Positions 8,497-20,568 of a stretch of 64,000 bases of DNA are shown here, in pieces. Each line of letters opens with the position of its first letter. Within the stretch, counting starts at the first letter, position 1. The stretch is from positions 186,001-250,000 of the forward strand of contig JAGTXO010000044.1 of assembly GCA_019448385.1 (NCBI GenBank). Reading direction: 5' to 3'. A program made the position numbers and the translations under genes. The notes under the pieces were generated by a model, which saw nothing but the letters and a program-made list of their open reading frames with translations, was not told where the DNA came from and did not search any database. The DNA comes from Diacronema lutheri (taxonomy: Eukaryota; Haptophyta; Pavlovophyceae; Pavlovales; Pavlovaceae).

Positions 8497-11400
8497 ATGC
8501 AGCCCAGCCCGCCGCCGTTGTGGAGCCGGCGGTCGCCGCCCGCCAACGGCCGAGCCGCTTCGGCTCGCTACGCGCGCGATGCTCGCGCTGAGCTTCTCTC
8601 ACCGCGCTCAGTTGCGCGCACGGCGCGCGAGCGCGCGCCTGCGGCGCCGCCGGCCGTGAGCGTCTCGATCCAGCCGCTCCCCGGGCCGGGCCGCACGTTT
8701 GAGACGGACGAGGCGCTCGTGCGCGCTGGCCCGCTCATCGCCGGAGCGGGTGATGCGGACGCGGCCTTTACGGACGCAGTCCTGCGCGACTACTTGCTCA
8801 GCTGGCAGCACGGCTTTGAGCGCGAGCAGTCTTCGTACAAGTCGTTTGTGGTCTTCGCCGAGATCAAGCTGAGGCAGGTGCTGCTCGCCACGAGCCGGCA
8901 GCCGCAGCTGCCGTCGTCGCAACGCCTCGCCGCCGTCCTCGATTGCCTCGACCGCATGTCCGCGCTCTTTGGCCGCTACGGCCCGATCTTGCACGTGTGC
9001 AGGCACGAGCTGCTGCGCGCGCTCTACGTCGATTTTGATGATCGGCTGCTCGGCGCGGGCGCGGCGGCGTACGCGCTGCGCACGCCCTACTTTGCGCGCG
9101 CGGCGGCAGCGGAGCGCGAGCTCGTCGCGCTGCGCGAGACGATGGCTGCGTGGGAGCGCGAGCGCGTCGAGGGCACGGCGCAATCACGCGCATGGGAGGG
9201 CATCGTGCACGGCCTTGGGCGGAAGAAGGAGGCGCAGCTGGGCGAGCAGCTCAACGAGCTGCGCGTCGAGCTGAACAGGGCGGCGGATGAGCGATACCGC
9301 GATCCGCGCGACCGGCTGCTTGAGATGATCGGCTCGCGCGCGCCCGAACAGCGCGCGCAGCTTGCGCACGCCGTGCTGCGCCAGTTTGGCGCCCAAGCGC
9401 TGCGCGCTCTGCCCAGCCGCGAGCAGGCGGACGCGATCGGCGCGCTGCTCGGCGAGCACGAGGCGAGCGAGCGCGCACACGTGCTCGGCGTCGTGCTCGG
9501 CGCGCACGTCCCCGCCGCCGAGCGCCTCGACCTCGTCGGCGCGCTCGCCGACGCGTCGCCGGCCGGCAGCTCTCGCGCGCCCCTCGCGCTCGCCATCGTC
9601 CAGTCCGCGGACGCGGCCGAGCGGTCGGCGGTGCTGCGCGCGCTCTTCGACGCGCGGCCGGTGGCGGGTGCGGAGGGTAAGGCGGCGGCGCTGCACGCGC
9701 TTCTCGGCTTGCTCGAGCCCGCCGAGCGCGCCCTCTTCCTCTCTGCCGCGCTGCACTCGGCCGAGCTCCCCGCTCCGCTCCGCAGGCAGGTGCTCGTCGG
9801 TGCGGCCATCTCGCTTGAGCAGGCGGCGCACGGTGGATCACAAGCGGAGCTGCTCGCCACGCTGCTCGCCAGCGCGCGCGCGGACGCGCGCGCGAGCGCG
9901 CTCGTCGACGCGCTCGGCTCGCTGCCGCACGCTCAACTCGACGCCGTGCTGCGCGCGGTCGGCGCGCGGATGGAGCCCGCCGCGGCGGCCGCGGTCTTCT
10001 GCGGCGCGCTCGAGGACGACGGCGCGCGCGAGGCGGCGGCCAACCGGCTGGTGGGCTCGCTTGGCTGGGAAGCGAAGGAGCGCGTGGCCAAGGAGACGCT
10101 CCGCTCGGTGCAGCTCGCCGCCGTCATCCCCGACGGCGCGACGGCAGATTCGATCGTCGACCTTGCGTCGGCGGCCTTTGGTCGGCTGAGCGATGAGGGG
10201 CAGGTGCAGTTTGTGCGCCGCGCCTTTGCGCGCCGCGTCTTTCACGAGCCGAGCCTCGCGACAATGATGGCGGGGCTACGCACGATGGGGTTGCTGCGCA
10301 GCGCGGCCGAGCCGGCCCTTTCGTTCCCGCGCGCCGCCGACGCGCCGCGCCTGAAGGGCGTTGGGATGAGCGTGTGCCGCCTCAGCGCCGCCGTCGCCGC
10401 CGCGGCCGACGCGAGCGCGGCCACGGGCGCGCGCGCATCCGCCGCGCCGTTGGTATTGGCCGGCGCGACCGAGGCGAGCGCGGCGCGCGACGCCGAGCTC
10501 GCCCGCGAGCGCGCGGGCGAGGGCAACGCCGCGAGCGGTCGCGAGGGCGCGCGCGCGCCGGCGGACGCGGACAGCGACAGCACGTCGTCGACAGAGGAGA
10601 TGGGCGAGGGCGAGGACGAGAACGGGGAGGCGGAGGCGGAGGAGGACGCTGCGTGCGAAGTGGACGGCGACGCACGCACCGAGATGGGCGCGCGCAGGAC
10701 TGCGTCCGACGTGCGCCGCCCCTCCGCGCGGCGCAAGGCGCGCAGCGCGGCCGATCGCGCCGCGCTGCGCGCGCAGCGCGCCGTGCGCAACGCGCCGCGC
10801 GAAGCGGACGACGACGAGGCGGCGGTGGCGGACGGTGTGCCGGTTGCGCAGCTCGTGCGCATGATCGCAGACGTGTACGACAAGAAGGCGGCGGAGGACG
10901 AGGTGGCGGACGCGCGCGGGCGCGCGCGCATGGCACTCGGGCAGTTCGTCAAAGACTTTTTGATGCGGCAGTACGGCGTGCGTTCGATGGCGTCGCGCTC
11001 GCTCCTCGCGATCACGGCGGCGACGCGGCGTTGGGGCGGCGAGGGCGGGCACGCGCGCGTCCGCGCCTTTGGGCTCATGAGCGGCCTTCTGACGGGCGTG
11101 AGCTGGGCCGAGCGCAAGACGAATTTCTATCTTCGCGCGCTTGTCGAGCTGTGCGCGCGATCGGGTGGGATCGCGCGCGTGCTCGCAGACGCGAAGGCGG
11201 CGGTGCCATACGACGCGGCGCGCGCGGCCATCTCGGCGCTCGTGCTCGACCGCGATGCGAGGCGCGAGATGCACGAGTTGGCGCGCACGGCGGCGTTTGT
11301 GCCTCACGCCGCCGCGCCGGGCGCGGGCGGCGCCGCGCCGTTGGACGGCGCGGCGGAGCGCGGCGGCGAGGAGCGCGTGAGCACGGCCGGGAGCGGCGGC

Positions 11401-11876
11401 GGCGGGCGCGCCGAGCGCTCGCTCGACGCGTCCAACTCGAAGCGCGCGCTCGTCTTTGTCGACGACGTGGCGCTCGCGCTCGTGCGCGCGTGGGAGGAGG
11501 GTGAGGCGTCGGACGAGAGCTTGGCGCGCTCGGCGCTGCTCCGCGTCTTCGAGGCGCACGACGCGGACGGGAACGGCCTGCTCTCCTTTGACGAGTTCGT
11601 CCACTGCGTCCACGCGTGCACGCCGCGCGCCGTCCGCCTCGGCCGCGAGCGCCTCCTCGACCTGTACGACGAGGCGATCCAACGCTCGGCGGAGCTGACG
11701 GGGGCCGAGTCCGATTTGATCGAGCCACAGGCCTTCTGCGAGGTGATGCACGTGCATGGGCTCTTTGAGAGGCCGCACGCGCGCTTCGTCGAGCCCGCGG
11801 CCGACGCCGCGCGCGCGTACGACGAGCGGCGAGATGGCGTCGGCGCTGCGGCCGCGCCGGGTGGGCACGCGGTTGC

Positions 11877-11909
<33 letters not shown>

Positions 11910-12426
11910 GCGCGCGCTGCCCGGCGTGGCCGCGCCGCATGCGCGCACTGACGGGGCGGCGGGCGGCGCGCGCCACGGCGCGTGCGCCAGCGGCGCGCTG
12001 CTGGCGCTCTCGGTGCCCTCCGACCCGGCGCTGCTCGCCGCGCCCGCGCCGCCGCCCACGCCGGCCGCGCTCGGCGCGGCGCGTGGCGCGGCCGCGCCCC
12101 GCCTCGGACTCGGCATTGCGTGGGCCACGTTTGGCGGCATGGCGAGCAGCGGGCCGGTCGAGGCGGGCCGGGCGATCGAGCACGTGCCAAAGTCGGAGGC
12201 GAGCACCGCGCGGCTGCGCGATGCGCTCTCGCGCAACTTCCTCTTCCGCAACCTGCCCGCCGCTCTGCTCGAGGAGTGCGTGCATGTGCTCAAGCCCACC
12301 GTCGTCGCAAAGGGCTCGCGGATCGCGCGGCAGGGCGAGAGGGCGGACTTCTTCTTTGTCGTGGAGGAGGGGCGATTTGACGCGCTCACCGTCCCCGCGC
12401 ACCGCCTGCCCGCCGTACCGCACACT

Positions 12427-12463
<37 letters not shown>

Positions 12464-14679
12464 GCGGCTCGGCGCGCCGCGCGCGCTCGTCGCGCGGCGC
12501 TGCGAGCGGCCGGCGGCGCTCATCCGCATCATCGCGCAGCCCGTCGCCCGCATCGCCCGCGCCGAGCTCCAATCGCGACGCGGAGCGGCCCACGCGCGCA
12601 GAGCTCGATCTCGAGGGCGCGACGCTCGTCGACTCCTACGCGCCGGTGGTGGGCGAGCCGCTGCCGTGCTTTGGTGAGCTCTCGCTCTTGTACGCCAAGC
12701 CGCGCGCCGCGACGGTCGTCGCGCGCACGAGCGGTCTCGTCTGGTCGCTCGATCGCGTCGCCTTTCGAACAATCCAGTCGCTTGGCAACCTGCGCCACGA
12801 GCCCGGGGAGGACGGGTACCTGAAACGGTTGCTCGCAAACGTTCCGCTTCTCAAGGCGCTCGCTTCAGCCGAGCTGCGCCGGCTGAGCGGCGCGGCCGTC
12901 TACCGCTCGTACGAGGTGGGCGACTATGTTGCCAAGCAGGGCGACTGCCCCGCCGACGGCGACGACGCGCTCGTCGTAGTTCTGCGGGGGCGCGCGCGCG
13001 CCGTGCGGCGCGCGGAGGGGCCGGAGGAGGCGCCGAACGCGCAGCTGGCGCTCGAGGCCGGCGGCTACTTTGGCGCGGAACAGCTGCTCGGCGCGGCGCC
13101 GCGCGAGGCGTCCGTCATCGCCGTCTCGCACCTGAGCGTCGCTTGCTTTTCGCGCGCCGCCGTCGAAGAGGCTGTCGGCTCAATTCGGGTGCGCACGCAC
13201 GCATGCGCCGCCGACCAGCGTCTCTGTGGCCGACCGCTCTGCGCTCTGCGCGCGCGCCCCGTGCGCGCGCGCCCGGCGCGTGCGGCACGCGCGCGCCTCA
13301 CGCGCGTGCGCGCCGCGCGCCGCCTCGTGTGTGCGCAGCTGCTGGTGGTCGCCTCGGGCACCGCGCGCGCGCAGGCAGAGAGCGGCCGGCGCGAGCTCGC
13401 CAAGCAGCTCGGCGTCTCCCGCGTCGACCGCGCGAGCGTCGCCTTCTCACGCCGCGTGGTGGAGTTGCGCGGCGCTGGCAGCAGCGGCGGCGGTGTGTAC
13501 AATGGGCGCCATCTTTCGAGTGGCGTGCGTCTGACGCTTGTCGCGCTCGCAAAGGCCGCGCTCGCTCGGTCGGCTGAGCGCGAGGCGCTCTGCGCGCAAG
13601 TTGCGCTGCTTGGCGGCATCCGCGCGGCGCTCGGTTCGCGCGAGAGCGACGCCGACACGCTCGCCCTTCTACCGCCGCTTCTCAATACATTCCACGTGCG
13701 CGCGACGCGAAGCGCTCGCCGCCGCGCTCCGCGCACGCCGCCGCCGCGTGCGTCGCGCTCACACCCCGCGTGAAGCCGCTGCGCGCGGCGGCGAGCGGCG
13801 CAGGACGCGAGCCATGGCTTCTTGCTCTTTGAGGGCTGGCAGCTGTGCCCGCTCTCCGACCTGCCCGTGCCGCTCGACGAGGCGGGCGCGCGGTTCGTGG
13901 CGGCGTGCGTCGCGCTCCTGCTGCGCGCGCTGCACGATGGCGCCTCGACGCTCTGCCGCGGCATCAATGCGGCGGAGCTGTACGTGGGCGAGGACGGGCG
14001 CGTGCGCCCGCTGCTGCTGCGCCACGCCAAGCGGCTTGACGGCCCCACCTACACGGTGTGCGGCGCGAAGAGCTCGCTCTCGCCCGAGCAGATCCGTGGC
14101 GAGGGGCACGGCTTTGGCGCGGACGAGTGGGCCCTCGGCGCGCTCCTCTTTGAGCTGCTCACCGCGCGCGCGCCGTTCGCCGGCGAGAACACCTCGTCGT
14201 CCGTCGGTTCTCACATCAACCTCGTCGGCGACGACGAAGCCGCCGTGCCGGTCGACACGACAGCCGCCGCCGCCGGGCTCAGCGACGCCGAGGAGGTCGC
14301 GACGTACGAGCGCATCCTTGCGCACCGGGCGGGCGCGCTGCGGCCGCGCCTGATTGCACTCCGCCTGCGCGAGCGCAGGCCCGCCGTGAGCGACGCGTGC
14401 GCGGATTGCATCGAGGCGCTGATGGCGCCCGACGCGGCCAAGCGGCTGGGCGGCGCGAACGGGCCGTCCGAGCTGCTCGCGCACCCGTGGCTGCGCGACT
14501 TTGACTGGGGCGCGCTCGCGCCCGGCGCGGTCGGCTCGCCGCTGCTCGACGAGGCCCTCAAGGCGGCCGAACGCGCGGCGAGGGCAGCCTTCGCCGCCAG
14601 CCAGCCGCCGGACGCGGGGCTCGGGAATGAGCCGTACGAGGGCGATGATCTTGACTCGTGCTTCGAGCTCACATTCTGA
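8497..14679 (+). CDS. EF-hand, tandem cyclic-nucleotide-binding, PKG-related pseudokinase
   Basis: Three exons (8497-13188, 13339-13695, 13804-14679; introns GTGCGC...GCGCAG and GTGCGC...GGCGCAG, both phase 0) give 1974 aa. In order: a helical region and alpha-solenoid-like repeats (residues about 60-600), an acidic Ser/Glu block, a helical domain with FVKDFLMRQYGVRSMASRS, a canonical EF-hand loop DADGNGLLSFDE, Ala-rich linker, and two cyclic-nucleotide-binding domains. CNB-A has FGELSLLYAKPRAATVVA, with the Glu and Arg that bind ribose-phosphate; CNB-B has FGAEQLLGAAPREASVIA. An AGC-type kinase fold follows but is degenerate. The HRD loop reads CRGINAAEL and the DFG reads LRHAK. CGAKSSLSPEQI and WALGALLFELLTARAPF keep the AGC pattern. 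It is predicted catalytically dead. The order CNB-CNB-kinase is that of cGMP-dependent kinase. Confidence 0.85.
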
Positions 14680-14755
14680 GTTCCCCTTCTGCCGGCTTTC
14701 AGGCATTCTACACTTCTGAGTTCTGAGCTCGCGCGGCGCACGCCGCGCCTGCGCG

Positions 14756-16056
14756 TCATAAGAAGTCGTTAGCTTTAAAGGCCTTTTGCAGCTGGCCCGC
14801 GATCTCCTTGACGAGCACAGCCTTGTCCGCACTCGCGAGCCGCTCGACGACACGCATCAAGTTGTGCTCCATCACCATCTTCTTTGGGTTGCGATGGTGC
14901 TCGTAGAGGGAGGTGAGCATGCGCAGCAGGTTGACGCGGATGACGGGCGTCGGGTGGCTCAGCCGCTCGACGAGCTTTGGCACAAAGCGCGACTCGCCCA
15001 GCGCCTGGTTGACGCGTGCGCTCGCGTTGAGAATCTTCTTGAGCGATTCGAGAAGGTTCTCGAACGTGGCGGGCGTGCGCGTGTCGAGGACCTCGATCAG
15101 GAGCCGGATCGACTCCGGCTTCTGCAAGATAGCCTCGACCTGCGCGCGCGCGCGCGCGCGTGCGGTGGACGGCGGACGGCGGACGGCGGGCGGCGCGAGG
15201 CGGCGTGACACGGGGTCGCCGGGACGGCCGACAGCAGAGCGCGCGCCGGCGGACGGCGCGCAGCGAGGACGAGCGCATGGCCGTCGCGCCGCGTGCGCGC
15301 TCGCCTTGCGCGGCTCATCCGCCAGCCACGCGGCAAGCGCCTCGAGCGCATCGTCGCGCCACGTCTCCTGCGCGAGGAGCTCGAGATAGAAGCCCGCGCC
15401 TGCACGAGGGAGGGAGAAAGGGGGCGAAGGGAGGGGACAAAGCTTCAGAGCGCACGTGGCGAGCGCTCCGGCGCGTGCGCCGTGCGCGCGGCAGCACGCA
15501 CCGGAGTGCTTCCACAGCTCAGTGCGCGAGCGCTTGGACGCGCGCGCAATGTCGCAGAGCATGGGGAGTGCAACGTGCTTGAGCTGCGTCGAGCGGAGCA
15601 CGGCGTCCTGCAGGTGCGGCACGATGCCCTTGGAGGGCGGGCACACGACGGCCTGCTCCTGCCTGAGCCGGTTGAGCTTGCACAGGTGGTAGAGCGAGAG
15701 GAGCACCTGGCCGCGCATCTCGAGCGCGCACGCGTCGTCGTCGCCCACCGAGTCGAGGAAGAAGACGAGCGTCACGACCGCACCCGCGCGCTGCAGCGCG
15801 AGCACGTGCTTGCTCGGCCCCATCGACAGGTTCTTGACGCACTGCAGCACCGTAAGTACCGTCTGCGGATGAAAACGCTGCCCCTCCTGCAGCACGAGTA
15901 GCACATCCTGCAGCACCTCGCTGTCGAGCATGCCGCGCGCCGCGGTCTCGTCCGCGTGCGAGAAGAGGAGCAGCACGTCCGCCGCCTGCGCCACCGTGTC
16001 GAAGAGCCCGCCGTCGGTGACGCGCGCGTCGCCGCTCAGCCGGTCGGACCACGCAA

Positions 16057-16088
<32 letters not shown>

Positions 16089-18754
16089 GCGCCAGCGCCA
16101 CCGCCGCCGCCGCCCGCCGAGGGGCGCCGGGACATGTGCAGCACGCGCGCCAGCCGCTTGAGCACACCGTGCGCGCCGAGCTTCCTGCAAAAGTCGGAGC
16201 GCGGCGCCTTCCACGAGCGCATCTGGAAGAGACACCAGATTGAGTCGACCGCAAGAACGCTCTGATGTCTGCGCTGCGGGATCTCAGGCTCGAGCAGCGA
16301 GACGAGGACGGGCAGTGCGTCGGATGAGACGAGCATCGCGAGCGTCGCTGGCCCCGCGCGGCACATCGTGTTCAAGAAGAGCGCGATCTGCACGTGCACC
16401 GCCGCCGAGAGGCCGTCGCTGCCTGCGAAGAGCGCGACGGCGGGCACGGCGCCGAGGAGGCATAGGTTCTCGCAGACGAAGCGCGCACCCGAGCTGGCGA
16501 GCTGGTTGCACAGCGTGAGCAGCGCCTCGACGAGCGCGCTCTGCTGCAGCGGCGGCAGCGTCGTCGCCTGCTGCAGCAGCTCGACGACGGGCACGAGGCC
16601 GTGCTCGAGGGCAAAGTCCGCCGCGAGCTGCGGGCGGCGGTCGATGCGCGCGATGCACTGTCTGACGGCCGGGGCCATGTCGCGGCGGAGCGGGTCGGCA
16701 GAGAGGCTCGCGATCAGCGCGCGCATGTCCGCCCGCCGCACCTCCACCTCGCGCTCGTGCGCGGCGAGGTGGTTCTCGCGCTCGTTGGGCGGCGGCACCG
16801 ACGCAAAGTAGTCCGTCAACCCGCCATCCCACTCGTCGTGCCACGTGCGGCCGAGGCGCGCGGCGAGGCGCGCGGACAGGCTGAAGTGCGCGCGCGCCGC
16901 GTCCGCGCGCTCGGCCGCGCCGAGCGCGCTCGCGCGCTCGGTGACCGGCCGGCGCAGGCCGCCGCCGCCAAGCCCCGCGCCGTCCGTGTCAGAATAGGGC
17001 GGCTGGTGCGCGAGAAGAGCGGCGTAGCTGTCGTCGGCAGGCCGCTCCATGTACGGCTCGAGGCGGCGCGCGACCTCGTCCACGCGCGAGTCGCCGAGGC
17101 CGAGCCCGACCGCGCCAATCGAGCCCGCGCCCGCCCGCTCCGGCCGCCGGTTCGGCGAGTGAGGCGAGGGCGAGACGGCAATCATCGCGGCCGCGCGGTC
17201 GGATGGGCTCATGTCGGCGAGTGTCGTCGGATCGACGTGCGCGCCGGCGCCGGCGGTCGCCCCGTCCGACGACCGGCGCCGCTGCAGCGCGTCCGCGCCG
17301 CCCGCGGAGAGCCTCGCGGCGGAGTCGTGTCGTGCGGCGCGCGGCGAGGACGCGCTGCTCGTGTCGATGGCGGGCGGCGCGTGCGCGCTGTGCGCGCCGC
17401 CTGGGCGGCTCCACCCGCCGCCTGCCGGCGCGACAACCGCGCTCAAAGGTACGCTCGCGCCGCCCGCGCCCGTCGCCGCGCCCGCCACGTCGGCCGCGCG
17501 CGCGCCGCAGCCGCCCGCGCCGCAGGCCGGCGAGCTGCCCGCGCGCTCGAGCAGCTCAAAGTCCATCGGCGCGCGCTCGCCGCGCACGGTCACGTGCGCC
17601 GCGCTCATCGCCACCGCAATCGAAGTCGGCGAGAGCGCGCACTGTTGGATAGTTGCATCCTTGGCGCGCTCGAAGCGCTCGCGCGCCTCCTCCGCCTGGC
17701 CCTCGTGCAACATGCGCACGGCATCGGAGACGATCGCGTCGGGGCGCTCGCCGACCTCGCCGGCGCTGTGCGCGTGCTGCGCGTCCTGCGCCTTGTTGTT
17801 CGCCGCGTGGTAGTTCGCCATCCGCGCCTTTGTCGTCGTGATCCACGCGTGCGACGTCATCTCGACAGCCGTCGGCCGCTGCTCGGGCGACTTTGTGAAG
17901 CAGCGGAGGCAGAAATCGCGCATGCCAGCAGACATGTCAGCGGGCAGGGGCGGGTGCTCGTCCTGCACGATGCGGAACAGCGCCGACATGGGCGGGAGGT
18001 CAAAGTAGGGCGGCTCGCCGTTGAGGAGCTCGATCAGCGTGCAGCCGAGCGACCAGATGTCCGACTTGGTCGTGAATCCTGACATCTGGATGCTCTCGGG
18101 AGCCATCCAATATGGCGTGCCCACCACCGAGTTGGAGCGGTCCGAGTCGTCGGCCACGCGCGTCGCGACGCCAAAGTCCGCAAGCTTGACCATCCCTTCC
18201 TTTGTGACGAGGATGTTTGCGCCCTTGATGTCACGGTGGATCACGCCCTGCTCGTGCAGGTAGGCGAGCCCGTCGAGCACCTGCGCAATGTAGATCGAGA
18301 CGAGCTGCTCGGAGAAGGCGCCGAAGCGCTTCAGGATCGACGCAAGCGAGCCGTTCTCCACGTACTCGAGCACGATGTAGAGGTGGTCCTTTGTCGTGAT
18401 CGACTCGAGGTAGTTGACAATGTTCGCGTGCTTGAGCAGCTTCATCAGCTCGACCTCGGACGCGAGCGACGTCATCTGCTCCTTAGACATGCCCGAGCTC
18501 GGTATCTGCTTGACCGCGGCAAACTCGCCCGTCTCGCTGTTCAGCGCCTTGAACACGCGAGCCGAGCTCCCACGGCCAAGCTCGTCGCCTAGCGCCTGCG
18601 CGAGCGCGCCACGAGCGCGCGCGCCGCACGCGTCGCGCGGGGCGGCGGTGTCGGCGCCCGAGCGGCGGGCGGGAGAGGCGGGTCAACCATTTGCCCGAGC
18701 GCGCACGTATCGGCCGACCGTCTTGTCCTGCCGCCGACCCATCCTGCCCATCAT
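14756..18754 (-). CDS. MAP3K-epsilon/Cdc15-type protein kinase with ARM-repeat tail
   Basis: Four exons (18707-18754, 15502-18595, 15305-15399, 14756-15139) give 1206 aa. The first exon codes only 16 residues ending KTVGRY; splicing restores LGDELGRGSSARVFKA, the glycine loop. The kinase is intact: FAAVKQI (Lys), VIHRDIKGANILV, KLADFGVATR, GTPYWMAPES. The middle is Ala/Gly/Ser-rich and disordered. The last 600 residues form ARM/HEAT-type helices, such as VRVVERLASADKAVLVKEI. This layout (kinase first, ARM tail) is that of plant MAP3K-epsilon and of fungal and amoebal septation-initiation kinases, so a role in cytokinesis is likely. Introns: 18596-18706 (GTGCGC), 15400-15501 (GTGCGT) and 15140-15304, which begins GC and ends AG. 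The reading VEAILQKPESI is only contiguous with that GC-AG splice. Confidence 0.9.
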
Positions 18755-19068
18755 GCCGGCGGGTGGCACCCGCTAGCTACTACGATGGCGAGAAACCAAA
18801 TGCCGGTTCGATTTCTCGCCGACACAAGGGCGACCACGCAGCCGACACAGGGCACGCGCGAGGGATGCGTCACCCGCCCCGGGCCTCGGCTGATGCGCAG
18901 ACGAGGCGAGGATCCGCGCGTCTCGTGCGCCCACGGGCAAAGCGTGGCCTGCGCGAGACGGTGCGGGCGCGGCGATCCACGCTTCCTCGTGCGGCGTCAA
19001 GGGTCGCGGCGGGCCGCCACCATCGGGCGGGGCATCGAGGGTCGGCCGGGGGCCGCCACCTGCGCCGC
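18755..19068. other. Intergenic stretch, nothing recognised
   Basis: These 314 bp lie between the MAP3K start and the end of the one-helix protein gene. The stretch presumably holds the kinase promoter and the 3' UTR of the neighbour. Short open frames here have no recognisable content. No repeat, TATA box or RNA gene was seen. Confidence 0.4.
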
Positions 19069-19488
19069 CTATGACGGCGGCAGGATGCCGACGACCTCGA
19101 GCAGCGTGACAATCTGCTGCGGGACGCTCTGGCCCGTGATGGACTCAGTCGCGAGGCCGACGACGAAGAAGAACATGGCGTAGCGGCCGTTCAGGATCTC
19201 CGCCTGCGGACACCAGCCAAAGAGCTGCGCGTTGTTGAACGCCTCATCCTGCGCCTCCTTGCGCCACTCCTCGGCGAGCGTGTCGAGCGTCGTGATCTGC
19301 GCGGCTAGCTCCACGTCGCTGAGCTCGTCCATCAGCGTCGTGTCCTGTACGACGCGCGACCTCCTCGCGCTAGCCGTGCGCCGGACCAGCCCGCTGCGCG
19401 CCAGCCCGCTCGCCAGGCCTGACGCCTCACGCACGCACGCCAGCGCGCAGGCGACAAGCGCCACGCGCATGCTCGTCTTCATTTGCAC
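19069..19488 (-). CDS. One-helix chlorophyll-binding (HLIP/OHP-like) plastid protein
   Basis: This 139-aa protein has a signal-peptide-like start (MRVALVACALACVREASGLA) and an Arg/Ser-rich transit-like stretch. A mature part ends in the single chlorophyll-binding helix: AEILNGRYAMFFFVVGLA. The ExxNGRxAM motif is that of LHC-superfamily helix I, as in cyanobacterial HLIPs, plant OHP/ELIP and red-lineage relatives; Glu and Asn/Arg are the chlorophyll ligands. Such proteins protect photosystem assembly and quench excess light energy. The bipartite leader fits a plastid with more than two membranes. A TATA-like box lies about 55 bp upstream (19541-19548). It is divergent from SKA1. Confidence 0.85.
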   Translation of the reverse strand: MQMKTSMRVALVACALACVREASGLASGLARSGLVRRTASARRSRVVQDTTLMDELSDVELAAQITTLDTLAEEWRKEAQDEAFNNAQLFGWCPQAEILNGRYAMFFFVVGLATESITGQSVPQQIVTLLEVVGILPPS

Positions 19489-19540
19489 GTTCGTCTTCGA
19501 GCTCCTGCGGGTCCGGATCGCACGGCGTAAGGCAACCGGA

Positions 19541-19548
19541 TTTTTATA
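19541..19548 (-). promoter_or_regulatory. TATA box candidate of the one-helix protein gene
   Basis: Read on the minus strand this is TATAAAAA, 53 bp before the start codon, inside the only strongly AT-rich island (19535-19600) in this region. Most other promoters in the window lack such a box. A second AT run (AAAATATATTTTAC on the plus strand) lies between it and SKA1 and could serve that gene. Confidence 0.5.
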
Positions 19549-19638
19549 GTAAAACTCACAAAAATATATTTTACAGGGAACGGGCCAAGTTTTTTTTTTA
19601 AAAACGGTTGGCGGGGGACTGTCGGCGCGAAGTTCAAC

Positions 19639-20526
19639 ATGAACTTGGGGCCGGAGGAGCCGAGCTTCGCGCTCGTCATGCGAGAGTTCGAGCGGCGGTT
19701 GCGCGCGCTCAAGATGCTCGTGCTCCTACGCACCTCCGACCAAGATGCGGACACCGCCGACCTACTCACCATCCTCGATGCGCACCTCCGGCGCGTCGAG
19801 GGCGACGTCAAGGCGGTGCGCACGGTGATGGCGGACGAGCGGCGCGCAATCGAGGCGGCCAAGGAGCTTGGGCACAGGGCGCACATGCAGGCGGCGCGCG
19901 TACAGGCCATGCAGGCTCGCCTGCCCGCGCATCTGCCCGGCGACGCGCGGCTCGCGGCCGAGCGCGTAGCGGGAGCCGCGCTGCTGCCACCCGCGACCGC
20001 CGTGCGCGAGGTGCGCGAGCGGCGCGCGCTCGGCGAGTGCAATGCGGCTGCAGCGCCGCACGTGGAGGGCGGCGGCACGCATGCCGGTCCGAACGGTTTG
20101 CTTGACGGTCCACTTACGCCGCTCAACCCACCCGCGCGCAAGGGCGCGCCCATCGTGCCGACGATCGCCTACCTCACGACCGACGAGCTCGCGAGCGCGC
20201 CCGCGTACATGCGCACGCGGCTGTCGCTCGACAAGGTGAATAGCGGGGTCGACGAGATGCAGGAGATATTCAGGCGCAAGTACGAGCTGCTCCGCGCGCG
20301 CAACCTCGGCGCCGAGCAGAAGCGGCAACAGTCCGCATACAAGCAGCTCGAGATGGAGCACCCAAAGCTCAAGGGCCTCCTCTTCGTCTCGGAGGACGAC
20401 CTCAAGAGCGCGCGACACGTCAAGCAGGACCAGACGGGCAAGAATATCCTCTCGGTGCTGCGCCACGTGCAGCGCCTCAAGGAGCTGAGCGCGGGCGGGC
20501 TGAAGTGCTGGTTCATGGTCGGCTGA
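19639..20526 (+). CDS. SKA1: SKA1-like spindle and kinetochore-associated protein
   Basis: This 295-aa protein has the SKA1 plan. The N-terminus is a predicted coiled coil (residues about 1-95, ALVMREFERRLRALKMLVLL), which in animals binds SKA2 and SKA3. A Pro/Ala linker follows, then the C-terminal microtubule-binding winged-helix domain (residues about 175-290). Matching segments are PAYMRTRLSLDKVN, EIFRRKYELL, GLLFVSEDDLKSARHVK, TGKNILSVLRHVQRLKE and the terminal GGLKCWFMV. In animals SKA1 lets kinetochores track depolymerising microtubules. The start at 19639 is the first ATG after the AT-rich island. It ends 42 bp before the end of the kinesin-like gene, which may be a chance link between two mitotic genes. 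Confidence 0.88.
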   Translation: MNLGPEEPSFALVMREFERRLRALKMLVLLRTSDQDADTADLLTILDAHLRRVEGDVKAVRTVMADERRAIEAAKELGHRAHMQAARVQAMQARLPAHLPGDARLAAERVAGAALLPPATAVREVRERRALGECNAAAAPHVEGGGTHAGPNGLLDGPLTPLNPPARKGAPIVPTIAYLTTDELASAPAYMRTRLSLDKVNSGVDEMQEIFRRKYELLRARNLGAEQKRQQSAYKQLEMEHPKLKGLLFVSEDDLKSARHVKQDQTGKNILSVLRHVQRLKELSAGGLKCWFMVG

Positions 20527-20568
20527 TGATCTCATCTCGTGCCAGCGCCTGGCGGAGCTTGCAAAGCT

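Noticed and set aside
10276-12423. A 715-codon minus-strand frame opposite the cyclic-nucleotide-binding gene
   Set aside because: Composition shadow; the plus strand carries the EF-hand and CNB motifs.
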